This document shows, one piece after another, positions 7,796 to 16,541 of a stretch of 44,989 bases of DNA. The translations under genes were made by a program, and so were the position numbers. This DNA is from an uncultured Ruminococcus sp. GTDB lineage: Bacteria; Bacillota; Clostridia; Oscillospirales; Ruminococcaceae. Within the stretch, counting starts at the first letter, position 1, and each line of letters begins with the position of its first letter. The stretch is taken from positions 1 to 44,989 of the forward strand of contig CALGTV010000021.1 of the NCBI GenBank assembly GCA_937902395.1, read 5' to 3'. A model generated the notes under the pieces. The model was not told the origin of the DNA, ran no database searches, and was given only the letters and a program-made list of their open reading frames with translations.

Positions 7796-9325
7796 TCAGT
7801 TTTTGAAATAAATATCGTACCATACAAGGAACGTGTAAATTGTCCAGATTTTTCTCCAGTTGTCAGAGTTACCGCCGATATAGTCAGCGAAAATAGCCTT
7901 AATTTCATCAACGTTGAAGAATTCAGCGGCAGTATCACTGTCAAATTTAGCTCTTACATCAGCATTGTAACGCTCATCTGCAAGCCATATTCTGATAGGC
8001 ACAATGAATCCCAGCTTTTTGCGGAAAGCGATTTCCTCGGGGAGAACCTTTGCCGCCGCAGTACGCAGAGCCGCCTTATTTGTCTCCTCATTGATTTTAT
8101 GCTCAGAGGGCATACGTGACGCAATATCGAAAATTCTTCTGTCAGTAAGAGGCATACGGACTTCAAGTCCTGCCGCTGTACTCATCTTGTCAACATTGAG
8201 ATAAATATCGCCCTCAAGCCAAATACGGATATCAATATCAGACATTTTTGTAAGGGGATCGCAGTTTTCATTTTCTGCATAAATATCCTTAGCGATATTT
8301 ATAAGCAGTACATCGGGATTATAAGTTTTAAGGATACGCTGTTTTTCATCCTCTTTCATGATGTTTGTATTGCCGACGTAGAATGTTTTCAGATTATCGC
8401 CGTATCTCTCAGCATTGCGGTACATATTGTAGCCGCCGAAAAATTCGTCAGAACCCTCACCAGAATAGCATATCTTTGTATGCTCAGCAGTAGCGCGGCA
8501 ACCCAGAGCAAAAGCAACAGCGGAAGCGTCAGCAAGGGGCTGCTCCATATTTTCCATAACCCAAGGCACAATGCCGAAGTACATTTCGGGAGTTATACAA
8601 CAGCGGTTATTTTCTCTGCCAAGCAAATCTGCGGTCTGCTTTGCAAGGGGAGATTCATCAAATCGCTCGTCGTCATAGCCGCAGGAATTTGTAACCTTGA
8701 CATCTGAAACCGCAAGGACATAGGAGGAATCAACTCCGCCCGAAAGGAAAGATTCAGCCGTTTCATTCTCGTCCAGAACCTCAGGCATAATGCCAAGTAA
8801 AGTTGAGTGTATCTCATCTGCCCATTCATCAAGAGTTTTTGAATGGTCGGGATTGAATTCGGGCTTCCAGTAGCGGTGGATTTCAAGCTTTCCGTCGGCA
8901 AATTCAAGGAAATGTCCCGGCATAAGCTTCTTTACGCCCTTAAAGAATGTATCCTCTCCGCCCACATAGGTAAGGGACATGTAAATCTGGAGCATATCTC
9001 TGTTAAGCTCCTTTTTAAAGCCCTCACCTGCAATTATATTGCGGATTGAGCCGCTGCACAGGAGATTCCCCTCATCAGTCACATAGTAGAAAAATGGCTT
9101 TGTGCCGAAGTGGTCACGCATAGCGAATATCTTTTCGCCGTCCCAAAGACAGAATGCAAACATACCGTAAAGATGTTCGCCCATATCCCTGCCCCACTTT
9201 TCATAGGCGGCAGAAATGATAGCAAGTTCACGGCTTTCCCTGTCCAGAGAAGCGTCAATTGAAAGCTCTGCGCAAAGCTCTTTCCAGTTTCTGATGTGTC
9301 CTCTGTACTCACGAATTTCAGTCAT
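7796..9325 (-). CDS. Asparagine synthetase-like amidotransferase lacking the glutaminase cysteine
   Basis: A 509-residue relative of AsnB. The C-terminal synthetase domain is intact: the PP-loop SGGVDS at residues 195-200, then SGEGSDEFFGGY, MSTAAGLEVRMPL and the KLGFIVP segment. The N-terminal Ntn-glutaminase domain is truncated. The protein starts at YRGHIRNWKELCAEL, equivalent to the YNGEIYNYRELR segment of AsnB, so the catalytic Cys2 and about the first 70 residues are missing. The start at 9325 has GAGGAGG upstream, and gpsA ends 13 bases before it, so no hidden N-terminus fits. It may use free ammonia or a different acyl substrate. Confidence 0.85.
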   Translation of the reverse strand: MTEIREYRGHIRNWKELCAELSIDASLDRESRELAIISAAYEKWGRDMGEHLYGMFAFCLWDGEKIFAMRDHFGTKPFFYYVTDEGNLLCSGSIRNIIAGEGFKKELNRDMLQIYMSLTYVGGEDTFFKGVKKLMPGHFLEFADGKLEIHRYWKPEFNPDHSKTLDEWADEIHSTLLGIMPEVLDENETAESFLSGGVDSSYVLAVSDVKVTNSCGYDDERFDESPLAKQTADLLGRENNRCCITPEMYFGIVPWVMENMEQPLADASAVAFALGCRATAEHTKICYSGEGSDEFFGGYNMYRNAERYGDNLKTFYVGNTNIMKEDEKQRILKTYNPDVLLINIAKDIYAENENCDPLTKMSDIDIRIWLEGDIYLNVDKMSTAAGLEVRMPLTDRRIFDIASRMPSEHKINEETNKAALRTAAAKVLPEEIAFRKKLGFIVPIRIWLADERYNADVRAKFDSDTAAEFFNVDEIKAIFADYIGGNSDNWRKIWTIYTFLVWYDIYFKN

Positions 9326-9338
9326 AAATTTCCTCCTC

Positions 9339-10346
9339 TTAGCCTGAGATAAGTTCCTCACGCTCGTATATCATAGGTCTTGACATAAGCTTTTTCATAG
9401 CGTCCTGTACTTTTCCGCCGTTGAACAGAACCTCATTGAGCTGTTCTGTTATGGGCATTTCCACACCAAGCTTTTTTGCCAGTTCATAAGCGGTATGACA
9501 GCACCAGTAGCCCTCAACAGTTCCAACCTGACGAACAGCTTCCTCGGGAGCCATACCCTCGCCGATAAGCTTTCCTGCTCTTGCATTTCTGCTGTGGAGA
9601 CTTGTGCAGGTTACTATCAAATCGCCAAGTCCTGTAAGTCCGCCAAAAGTCAGAGGTTCAGCTCCAGCAGCAACTCCAAGACGCATAATCTCGTGGATTC
9701 CCCTTGTCATAAGTGCCGCCTTTGTATTATCGCCATAGCCAAGCCCTAAGCAAATACCGCAGCAGAGAGCAATAATATTTTTCAGCGCGCCGCCCAGTTC
9801 ACAGCCTGTAACATCATCATTGAGATATATTCTCAGAGTGTTGCTGCCCAGCTGTTCCTGTATATACTTAGCGGATTCCTTATCCTTTGAAGCCGCAACA
9901 ATGGCAGTAGGAATTGAGCGTGCAACCTCCTCAGCATGAGAGGGCCCTGACAGCACAACAAGCTTTTCTGTTCCCAGTTCTTCTTCGATAACCTGACTGA
10001 GAAGCTTTAAGCTGCCTTCCTCAATGCCCTTGCCCGAATTGACAACAACCATCTCCTTTGTTACATATGGCTTTGCAAGCTGAGCAACGGGGCGGAGAAA
10101 GCTTGAAGGTATACCGAAAATCAGAATATCACAGCCGCTGATACATGAAATATCGCTTGTTAGACGTATTTCAGGGGGAATTGCTACTCCGGGAAGCTTT
10201 TTAACATGCTCGCCCTTTAAGCGTATATCGTCGATTTCCTCCTGAAATTTTGACCAGACAGTAACGCTGTGTCTGCCTGTTTTGTAGGCTGTTATGGCAA
10301 GGCTCAAGCCAAAGCCTCCCGAACCGAGAATAACAATATTCGCCAT
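9339..10346 (-). CDS. gpsA: NAD(P)-dependent glycerol-3-phosphate dehydrogenase
   Basis: A 335-residue GpsA, which reduces dihydroxyacetone phosphate to sn-glycerol-3-phosphate for phospholipid synthesis. It has an N-terminal Rossmann motif GSGGFGLSLA, then SGPSHAEEVA, the catalytic-lysine segment GALKNIIALCCG around residues 185-196, and GLTGLGDLIVTC. Length and motifs are standard. The gene follows plsY by 22 bases, which places glycerol-3-phosphate synthesis and its acylation in one operon. Confidence 0.97.
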   Translation of the reverse strand: MANIVILGSGGFGLSLAITAYKTGRHSVTVWSKFQEEIDDIRLKGEHVKKLPGVAIPPEIRLTSDISCISGCDILIFGIPSSFLRPVAQLAKPYVTKEMVVVNSGKGIEEGSLKLLSQVIEEELGTEKLVVLSGPSHAEEVARSIPTAIVAASKDKESAKYIQEQLGSNTLRIYLNDDVTGCELGGALKNIIALCCGICLGLGYGDNTKAALMTRGIHEIMRLGVAAGAEPLTFGGLTGLGDLIVTCTSLHSRNARAGKLIGEGMAPEEAVRQVGTVEGYWCCHTAYELAKKLGVEMPITEQLNEVLFNGGKVQDAMKKLMSRPMIYEREELISG

Positions 10347-10368
10347 TGATATACCTCCTTAACCCTAT

Positions 10369-11043
10369 TTACTGATTTTTATTGAATTTGAAAGTGAATT
10401 TTGTTTCCTTGCCTGCAATGAGACGCTCGATATTTGAACGGTGCATATATACAACCATTGCCGCCATAGGCACACAAAGAATCAGATACAGCAGACTTCT
10501 TCCGAATCCTGCACCGTCTACAATAAGTGACATAAGGAATATGGCAAGAGGCGCATATGCGGCACCCATTATTGACGAAATAGAAACGTATTTTGTAATT
10601 GCAAGTATTACTATGAATATCACAAGAAGCGCGAAGAATACTCTGATATCAATGGGGAAGAATGAAGCAACTCCCACAAGTACGCCCTTTCCGCCTCTGA
10701 AACCGTAGTATATTGGGAAAACATGACCGATTATTGCGAAAAATCCTGCAATAAAACCGATATACTTCACATCATTGTCGGGAGTAAAGCCTGCTTTGAG
10801 CATTGAGGCAAAAAGCTGTGAAAGATATACCGCAACTATGCCTTTAAGCAAATCCCCTGCAAGAGTAAGGCCTGCACACTGCGGACCGAAGCATCTGTAG
10901 GTATTTGTAAGACCTGCGTTTCCGCTTCCCACTTTTCTGATATCCTTACCCTTTAAAAGTCTTACAACAATTATGGAGAAGTTGAGACTTCCCAGAAAAT
11001 AGCCAAGTGCGGCGGCTATAAGCAATGCTAACATAACTTTCAT
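10369..11043 (-). CDS. plsY: Acyl-phosphate:glycerol-3-phosphate acyltransferase
   Basis: A 224-residue integral membrane enzyme that transfers acyl groups from acyl-phosphate to glycerol-3-phosphate. It has the PlsY signatures GSLNFSIIV near the N-terminus, GSGNAGLTNTYR, GHVFPIYYGFRGGKGV and the C-terminal RSNIERLIAGKE, with about five to seven membrane segments. Its ATG overlaps the der stop by one base (TAATG), so the two genes are translationally coupled. GpsA next door makes its substrate. Confidence 0.96.
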   Translation of the reverse strand: MKVMLALLIAAALGYFLGSLNFSIIVVRLLKGKDIRKVGSGNAGLTNTYRCFGPQCAGLTLAGDLLKGIVAVYLSQLFASMLKAGFTPDNDVKYIGFIAGFFAIIGHVFPIYYGFRGGKGVLVGVASFFPIDIRVFFALLVIFIVILAITKYVSISSIMGAAYAPLAIFLMSLIVDGAGFGRSLLYLILCVPMAAMVVYMHRSNIERLIAGKETKFTFKFNKNQ

Positions 11044-12371
11044 TATTTATCGTTACCTCCTCTTTCGCGTACCACGAAACGTACAGGAGTTCCCTCAAGA
11101 CCGAATGTGGAACGTATCTGATTTTCAATATATCTTCTGTAGGAAAAATGGAATAAATCTGCTCTGTTTACAAAGGTTACAAATGTAGGCGGTTTTGTTG
11201 AGGGCTGTGTCATGTAGTATATTTTCAATCTTCTGCCCTTGTCTGACGGCGGCTGCACCCTTGTAGTAGCATATGCAAGAACATCGTTCAACATTCCTGT
11301 TGATATTCTCATGCTGTTCTGGTCGTTGGTATACTTTATAAGCTCGTACAGCTTATTGATACGCTGACCTGTCTTTGCAGATATAAACACAAAGGGAACA
11401 TATGACATAAAGCTGAAATCATTTTCAAGCTTTGTGCGGAATTCCTGCATTGTCTTGTCGTCCTTTTCAACAATATCCCACTTGTTTACAGCTACGACAC
11501 AAGCTTTTCCCTGTTCGTGTGCATATCCTGCAACCTTGGAATCCTGCTCTGTAAAGCCCTCTGTAGCGTCAAGCATGATAACACACACATCGGCGCGGTC
11601 AACAGCCATATATGCGCGGAGTACGCTGTAATGCTCAACCTTTTCTGTGACCTTTGACTTTTTGCGGATTCCTGCGGTATCAATGAAGACGAATTTTCCG
11701 TATTCATTTTCGATTACCGTATCCGTTGAATCTCTTGTTGTACCTGCAATATCGGAAACAATAACGCGCTCTTCACCTGCAATTTTGTTTATCAATGAGG
11801 ATTTTCCTGCATTTGGCTTTCCGATTACTGCAACCTTGATGTAATCATCGTCGTACTGCTCGCTTTCGCCGTCGGGGAGATACTTGTAGACCTCGTCAAG
11901 CATATCGCCTGTTCCATGTCCATGTACGGAGGAAACTGGGAAAGGCTCGCCAAGACCTAAGTTATAAAATTCGTAAAGCTCCATTGGAGGCTCGCCAAGG
12001 CTGTCCACCTTGTTTACGCAGAGAACAATAGGCTTTCCGCTTTTCTGGAGCATATCAGCAACAGCGTAATCATCGGCGGTTACTCCGCATCTGATGTCGG
12101 TTACGAGGATAATAACATCTGCTTTATCAATGGCAAGCTGTGACTGACGGCGCATCTGGGCAAGAATAATATCCTTGCTTTCGGGCTCGATACCGCCAGT
12201 ATCAACCACCATAAACTGCTTATCTCGCCATTCACACTTTGAATAAATACGGTCACGGGTAACTCCCGGAGTATCTTCAACAATTGATAAACGCTGACCG
12301 ATAAGCTTGTTGAACAGTGTGGATTTTCCGACGTTTGGACGGCCCACAACTGCAACTATAGGTAATGCCAT
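11043..12371 (-). CDS. der: Ribosome biogenesis GTPase Der (EngA)
   Basis: A 442-residue GTPase required for maturation of the large ribosomal subunit. It has two consecutive GTPase domains: GRPNVGKST at residues 10-18, DTGG and NKVD; then GKPNAGKSS near 185, DTAG and NKWD. A C-terminal KH-like domain follows. Length is standard. GAAAGGAG precedes the ATG. It follows the DUF512 gene by 16 bases, a pairing common in Clostridia, and overlaps plsY. Confidence 0.98.
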   Translation of the reverse strand: MALPIVAVVGRPNVGKSTLFNKLIGQRLSIVEDTPGVTRDRIYSKCEWRDKQFMVVDTGGIEPESKDIILAQMRRQSQLAIDKADVIILVTDIRCGVTADDYAVADMLQKSGKPIVLCVNKVDSLGEPPMELYEFYNLGLGEPFPVSSVHGHGTGDMLDEVYKYLPDGESEQYDDDYIKVAVIGKPNAGKSSLINKIAGEERVIVSDIAGTTRDSTDTVIENEYGKFVFIDTAGIRKKSKVTEKVEHYSVLRAYMAVDRADVCVIMLDATEGFTEQDSKVAGYAHEQGKACVVAVNKWDIVEKDDKTMQEFRTKLENDFSFMSYVPFVFISAKTGQRINKLYELIKYTNDQNSMRISTGMLNDVLAYATTRVQPPSDKGRRLKIYYMTQPSTKPPTFVTFVNRADLFHFSYRRYIENQIRSTFGLEGTPVRFVVRERGGNDK

Positions 12372-12387
12372 AAATTAACATCTCCTT

Positions 12388-13683
12388 TCACATTCCAAGA
12401 ATGGCGTCAAGTAATTCATACCCGTCATTCTGAGTAATTTTTATCTTTATATCAAGGGCTTTTTCCACATCTGAAACTGTCATGTCATCAAGGAAAATTT
12501 CACTGTTCTGCATCAGCATAGATGAAGAAATAAGCAGCTCTGAGCCGTTATCCCTGCCTTTCAGCTGAGATATGAGGTCGCCTGCGGTAATAAGCCCTGT
12601 GACAGTAATAGTATTGCCAAAAAAGTCGTTGCGAATCGGCATAACATCGCATTTCAGACCGCTGAATCTGCTTTCAGCCATTTCAGCAAGCTTTTTTATA
12701 ACAGTATACGGGCAATATCCCGTAACTACTGTGATATGACGCTCACCGCCGCTGTATTCCGCGGAATCAAGAGCATTTTCAAATTCATCAATAAGTGAAC
12801 GTAACATTCCCACGCCGTTTTCAAACTGGGGGAAATCCTCATAATACTCCATATTTGGCAATTCGCGCTCTGCTGTAAGGAAAAATTCATCTGAGGGGAA
12901 AACAACTCTTGTACCGTATTTTTCAAGAAATTCTGCCTGAAATTCCTCGATAATGTCAATAGTCTCCCCTGCGCCCTTTTTGTCAAATGTTTTCAGCGGA
13001 TAGAGATTTTCACGATATTTCGTAACTCCCACAGGAACAACTGCCATACTGCTTATATTTGGCATAAGTCCGCCTAAATCCTGTAGAGTGCGCCGCAGCT
13101 CATCCCCGTCGTTGAGGTCGGGACAGCACACAACCTGACAATTAAGGCTGATTCCGTTTTCCGCCAGTCTGTAGATATATTTCAGCTTCTCCCCTGCAAA
13201 TCTGTTGCCCATCATTTTCACGCGGAGCTCGGGATTTGTGGTGTGGACAGAAACGTTAATATTCAGCTTCATCTCAATGATTCGGTCGATATCTTCGTCT
13301 TTAAGATTGGTAAGAGTTACATAATTTCCCTGCAAAAAGGATAGCCGCGCGTCGTCGTCCTTGAAATACAGAGTTTCACGCATATTCGGCGGCATCTGGT
13401 CGATAAAGCAGAAAACGCAGTTATTGGAGCATCTCCGCTTGCTGTCCATGAGGAAAGTATCGAATTCAAGCCCTAAATCGTCGTATTCGTCCTTTCGGGC
13501 AGTGAATGTCATTTCCTCGCCGTTTCGCATAATACCGATTTCAATATTCACATCGGCGGCATAGTACATATAGTCAAGAACATCCTTTATTTTGTGTCCG
13601 TTGATGCTTACAAGTGTATCGCCCTCCACAATTCCACATTCGCAAGCAGGAGAGCCTTTTGTTACTGATTTAATTTTTACCAT
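12388..13683 (-). CDS. DUF512 radical-SAM/PDZ protein
   Basis: A 431-residue protein with an N-terminal PDZ-like domain (residues 1-60; GSPACECGIVEGDTLVSING), then a radical-SAM type cluster motif CSNNCVFCF (Cys spacing C-x3-C-x2-C) near residue 85, and a C-terminal DUF512 domain. The family is widespread in Clostridia and Cyanobacteria and lies next to der, but no reaction is established to my knowledge. AGGAGGG precedes the ATG. The neighbours (der, rpmF, yceD) hint at a role linked to ribosome assembly; this is inference. Confidence 0.9.
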   Translation of the reverse strand: MVKIKSVTKGSPACECGIVEGDTLVSINGHKIKDVLDYMYYAADVNIEIGIMRNGEEMTFTARKDEYDDLGLEFDTFLMDSKRRCSNNCVFCFIDQMPPNMRETLYFKDDDARLSFLQGNYVTLTNLKDEDIDRIIEMKLNINVSVHTTNPELRVKMMGNRFAGEKLKYIYRLAENGISLNCQVVCCPDLNDGDELRRTLQDLGGLMPNISSMAVVPVGVTKYRENLYPLKTFDKKGAGETIDIIEEFQAEFLEKYGTRVVFPSDEFFLTAERELPNMEYYEDFPQFENGVGMLRSLIDEFENALDSAEYSGGERHITVVTGYCPYTVIKKLAEMAESRFSGLKCDVMPIRNDFFGNTITVTGLITAGDLISQLKGRDNGSELLISSSMLMQNSEIFLDDMTVSDVEKALDIKIKITQNDGYELLDAILGM

Positions 13684-13715
13684 AATTAACCCTCCTGTTA
13701 ATACATAATAAACGT

Positions 13716-13745
13716 AAAAAGGAGAGAAGACTACGCCTCCTCTCC
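13716..13745 (-). terminator. Terminator or attenuator after rpmF
   Basis: An 8-bp stem (GGAGAGGA at 13745-13738 with TTCTCTCC at 13728-13721) is followed by TTTTT (13720-13716), 20 bases after the rpmF stop. No strong promoter follows, so it may only lower expression of the DUF512-der part relative to yceD-rpmF. Confidence 0.65.
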
Positions 13746-13764
13746 TCCTCTTATCTGAAATAGA

Positions 13765-13950
13765 TTATTCTTCATCCAGATTCAGAACCTTTACGCCCTT
13801 GTAGAATCCGCAATTCTTGCAAACCTTGTGCGGAGCCTTAAAAGCACCACAGTTATCGCACTTGGACATTGCAGGTGTATTGAGCTTCCATACAGCAGAA
13901 CGTCTCTTATCACGTCTTGCCTTAGAAGTTTTTCTCTTTGGTACAGCCAT
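13765..13950 (-). CDS. rpmF: 50S ribosomal protein L32
   Basis: A 61-residue L32 with the standard MAVPKRKTSKARRDKRR start and a four-cysteine zinc ribbon (CDNC, then CKNC). This is the zinc-binding form. It follows yceD by 23 bases, the classical yceD-rpmF arrangement, and is followed by a hairpin terminator. Confidence 0.98.
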   Translation of the reverse strand: MAVPKRKTSKARRDKRRSAVWKLNTPAMSKCDNCGAFKAPHKVCKNCGFYKGVKVLNLDEE

Positions 13951-13973
13951 TTTGGCACCTCCTTATAAGAGTC

Positions 13974-14429
13974 TCACGACTCGGATATTTGATGTTCGCA
14001 GTCACCCTCGTTCAAATCTGCGCCGCATACCATACAAAGCCCCTTGCAATCTTCCTTGCAAAGAATCTTTGTGGGAATCTGCAGCAACATATCGGTTACT
14101 GCAATTTCATTCAGCTCAATGTTCTCACCGTCTGCTACGATATACTCATCGTTATCGCCGCTTACAGAGGGAACAACAATATGGTCACAGTCGAAAGAAT
14201 ATGGGATGTCCAATTCTTTCAGGCATCTGTCGCAAGCTGAAAGCATATTGAAAGAGAGGTTATATTTAAGATAGACAACGCCTGCCTTATTATAAATCCT
14301 GCCTTTTACGGAAACCGGTGAGCTGAAATTACAACCCTTGATTCCCGAAAGCTCTGCTGCTTCAATGCTGTAGTCAAAATCCTTTGACTCGCCTGTGATG
14401 CTGAAAAGCTGCTTTAAATTAATTATCAT
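13974..14429 (-). CDS. yceD: YceD/DUF177 protein, 23S rRNA accumulation factor
   Basis: A 151-residue DUF177 protein. The conserved core ACDRCLKEL (residues 81-89) is followed by a C-terminal cysteine cluster (CKEDCKGLCMVCG) that probably binds zinc. YceD homologues are linked to 23S rRNA accumulation and sit upstream of rpmF, as here. A consensus promoter (14462-14490) lies 33 bases upstream, making this the first gene of the long leftward operon. GAAGGAT is the ribosome binding site. Confidence 0.93.
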   Translation of the reverse strand: MIINLKQLFSITGESKDFDYSIEAAELSGIKGCNFSSPVSVKGRIYNKAGVVYLKYNLSFNMLSACDRCLKELDIPYSFDCDHIVVPSVSGDNDEYIVADGENIELNEIAVTDMLLQIPTKILCKEDCKGLCMVCGADLNEGDCEHQISES

Positions 14430-14461
14430 ACTAAAAAATCCTTCAAAGCATTACAAAGTAT

Positions 14462-14490
14462 ATTATACACTATTTTTTTCCGCATGTCAA
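14462..14490 (-). promoter_or_regulatory. Consensus promoter of the yceD-rpmF operon
   Basis: TTGACA (14490-14485), exactly 17 bases, then TATAAT (14467-14462): a perfect vegetative promoter, as expected for ribosomal-protein genes. Confidence 0.9.
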
Positions 14491-14525
14491 GAGATATCGG
14501 AAAAATTTACTTCAAAATCCGATAA

Positions 14526-14933
14526 TTACTTGATGAACTGCTTTACGTTCTCAGTAAGCTCAGACTCATCAGCAGAAACTGTGAAAGTTACAACTGAATC
14601 CTCACCTGTGAGCTTGTCAAGCTTTTCGAGCATATTGCCGAAAGCTTCGTAATCTCTGCCAACAATCTTGAAGATACCGTCAACGAAGATATCCTTGATA
14701 TCATAGTTGCCAGCGAGCATACCTGCTACGAAACCATAGAATGCATCCATGCCCTCAACGCTGAACTGCTCAACATCGCACCATCTAACCTTGTAGCTGA
14801 TAGAACGTCTGATGTTATCGCCCTTTTCGATGCAAACGATATTTCCGTTTGTGGACTTTACTGCATCGTTGATTTTGTCGATGATTATCTTTGTTTTACC
14901 TGTACCTTTTTTGCCTGTAATAAGCTTAATCAT
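14526..14933 (-). CDS. P-loop ATP-binding protein of unknown function
   Basis: A 135-residue protein beginning MIKLITGKKGTGKTKII, a Walker A motif (GKKGTGKT). A hydrophobic strand ending in Asp (DIKDIFVDGI, about residues 76-85) could act as Walker B. It is much shorter than a full ATPase domain, so it probably is a minimal nucleotide-binding fold or works as an oligomer. I do not know a function. The start at 14933 follows GGAGAAAAAAT; the longer frame to 14978 is rejected. It lies between pgi and yceD and shares their direction. Confidence 0.75.
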   Translation of the reverse strand: MIKLITGKKGTGKTKIIIDKINDAVKSTNGNIVCIEKGDNIRRSISYKVRWCDVEQFSVEGMDAFYGFVAGMLAGNYDIKDIFVDGIFKIVGRDYEAFGNMLEKLDKLTGEDSVVTFTVSADESELTENVKQFIK

Positions 14934-15051
14934 ATTTTTTCTCCTTCCCCTGCCTTGCGGCAGAGAGTTATTTTTCATTTGTATTAGGGCGTATAGACCA
15001 TGTCCAACGCCTGTATTAAGTCGGCATTGCAGCAGTACTGCTCAGCCAATC

Positions 15052-16386
15052 TTAGCCGAGTTTAGCCTCCAGCTCAGCCTTTGCACCCTCATATCCGGGC
15101 TTTCCGAGAAGAGCAAACATATTTGACTTGTAGCTCTCAACACCGGGCTGATTGAAAGGATTAACGCCGAGAACGTAGCCTGAAATAGCGCATGCTTTCT
15201 CGAAGAAGTAAATCATATATCCAACGCTTTCCTCTGTTGTGTCAGCAAGCTCAAGGATCATGTTGGGAACTCCGCCCTCTGTATGAGCGAGAACTGTACC
15301 CTCAAATGCCTTGCGGTTTACAACGGACATATTCTGGTTTGTGAGGAAGTTGAGACCGTCGAGGTTCTCCTCATCAGCTTCGAGGAAGAGATCCTGCTTG
15401 GGAGTTTTTATATCCACAACTGTCTCAAACATAATTCTTTCGCCCTCCTGGATATACTGACCCATGGAGTGAAGGTCTGTGGAGAATGTAACGGATGCAG
15501 GGAAGATACCCTTGTTATCCTTGCCCTCGCTCTCGCCGAAGAGCTGCTTGTACCACTCTGACATCATTACAAAGCTGGGGTCATAGGAAACGAGCATTTC
15601 CACGGACTTGCCCTTTCTGTAGAGGATATTTCTGAGTGCAGCGTACTTATAGCAGTCGTTGTTGTCGAAATCTGCGCAAAGCTCCTGCTGAGCCTTTGCA
15701 GCGCCCTTCATAAGTGCATCGATATCGCAGCCTGCAACAGCGATAGGAAGCAGACCAACAGCTGTGAGAACGGAGAAACGTCCGCCTACGTCATCGGGAA
15801 TTACGAATGTCTCATATCCCTCAGCATCGGAGAGGTTCTTAAGAGTTCCTCTTGCCTTGTCTGTTGTAGCGAAAATACGGTTCTTAGCCTCTTCCTTGCC
15901 ATACTTATCCTCAACCATTTTCTTGAAGATTCTGAAAGCAAGTGCAGGCTCAGTTGTTGTACCTGACTTGGAAATTACGTTTACAGAGAAATCCTTGCCC
16001 TCGCAAAGAGCGATTACTTCGTTGAGATATGTAGGATTGATGCTGTTTCCAACGTAGTAAATGTCAGGAGTGTCTTTCTTCATGTTGTTGTAGAAAGGCG
16101 ATTTGAGCAGCTCGATAGCAGCTCTTGCGCCAAGGTATGAACCGCCGATACCGATAACGATAAGGATATCGGAATTGGACTTGATTTTCTCAGCAGCAGC
16201 CTTGATACGTGCGAACTCCTCTTTATCATAATCTGTGGGAAGATTTACCCAGCCGAGGAAGTCGTTGCCGAGACCTGATTTATTGTGAAGCATATCAGCA
16301 GCAGTTTCAACCTGTGCCTTGATGCCTGCCATTTCATCGGCGTTTACAAAATCCTGAAGATATTTTGTGTTAAGCTTTAATGACAT
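15052..16386 (-). CDS. pgi: Glucose-6-phosphate isomerase
   Basis: A 444-residue Pgi that interconverts glucose-6-phosphate and fructose-6-phosphate. It contains the short-form signatures VIGIGGSYLGARAA (about 81-94), ISKSGTTTEPALAFR (about 143-157), the catalytic Glu region FGESEGKDNKG, and the C-terminal NPFNQPGVESYK with the catalytic Lys. Length matches the Firmicute form of about 450 residues. The start is the ATG at 16386 with GGAGG; five upstream in-frame codons are excluded. A promoter (TTGAAA-17-TATAAT) lies at 16448-16476. Confidence 0.97.
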   Translation of the reverse strand: MSLKLNTKYLQDFVNADEMAGIKAQVETAADMLHNKSGLGNDFLGWVNLPTDYDKEEFARIKAAAEKIKSNSDILIVIGIGGSYLGARAAIELLKSPFYNNMKKDTPDIYYVGNSINPTYLNEVIALCEGKDFSVNVISKSGTTTEPALAFRIFKKMVEDKYGKEEAKNRIFATTDKARGTLKNLSDAEGYETFVIPDDVGGRFSVLTAVGLLPIAVAGCDIDALMKGAAKAQQELCADFDNNDCYKYAALRNILYRKGKSVEMLVSYDPSFVMMSEWYKQLFGESEGKDNKGIFPASVTFSTDLHSMGQYIQEGERIMFETVVDIKTPKQDLFLEADEENLDGLNFLTNQNMSVVNRKAFEGTVLAHTEGGVPNMILELADTTEESVGYMIYFFEKACAISGYVLGVNPFNQPGVESYKSNMFALLGKPGYEGAKAELEAKLG

Positions 16387-16447
16387 TGTTTGTACCTCCA
16401 AATATGCGGATAAGCAAACCTAACCGCACTATAAAATTATCTTCTTA

Positions 16448-16476
16448 ATTATAACATGTTTTCGTAAATTTTTCAA
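16448..16476 (-). promoter_or_regulatory. Promoter of pgi
   Basis: TTGAAA (16476-16471), 17 bases, TATAAT (16453-16448). Two palindromes (TTTGTTAAACAAA at 16493-16505 and TTGTTAAAACAA at 16513-16524) lie just upstream of the -35 box and may be an operator. The first is inside a 9-bp stem-loop (16476-16511) that follows the dacF-like gene. Confidence 0.7.
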
Positions 16477-16541
16477 GTGGATTTAAGCAGTATTTGTTAA
16501 ACAAATCCACTTTTGTTAAAACAATACAATTTCAAACAGAT

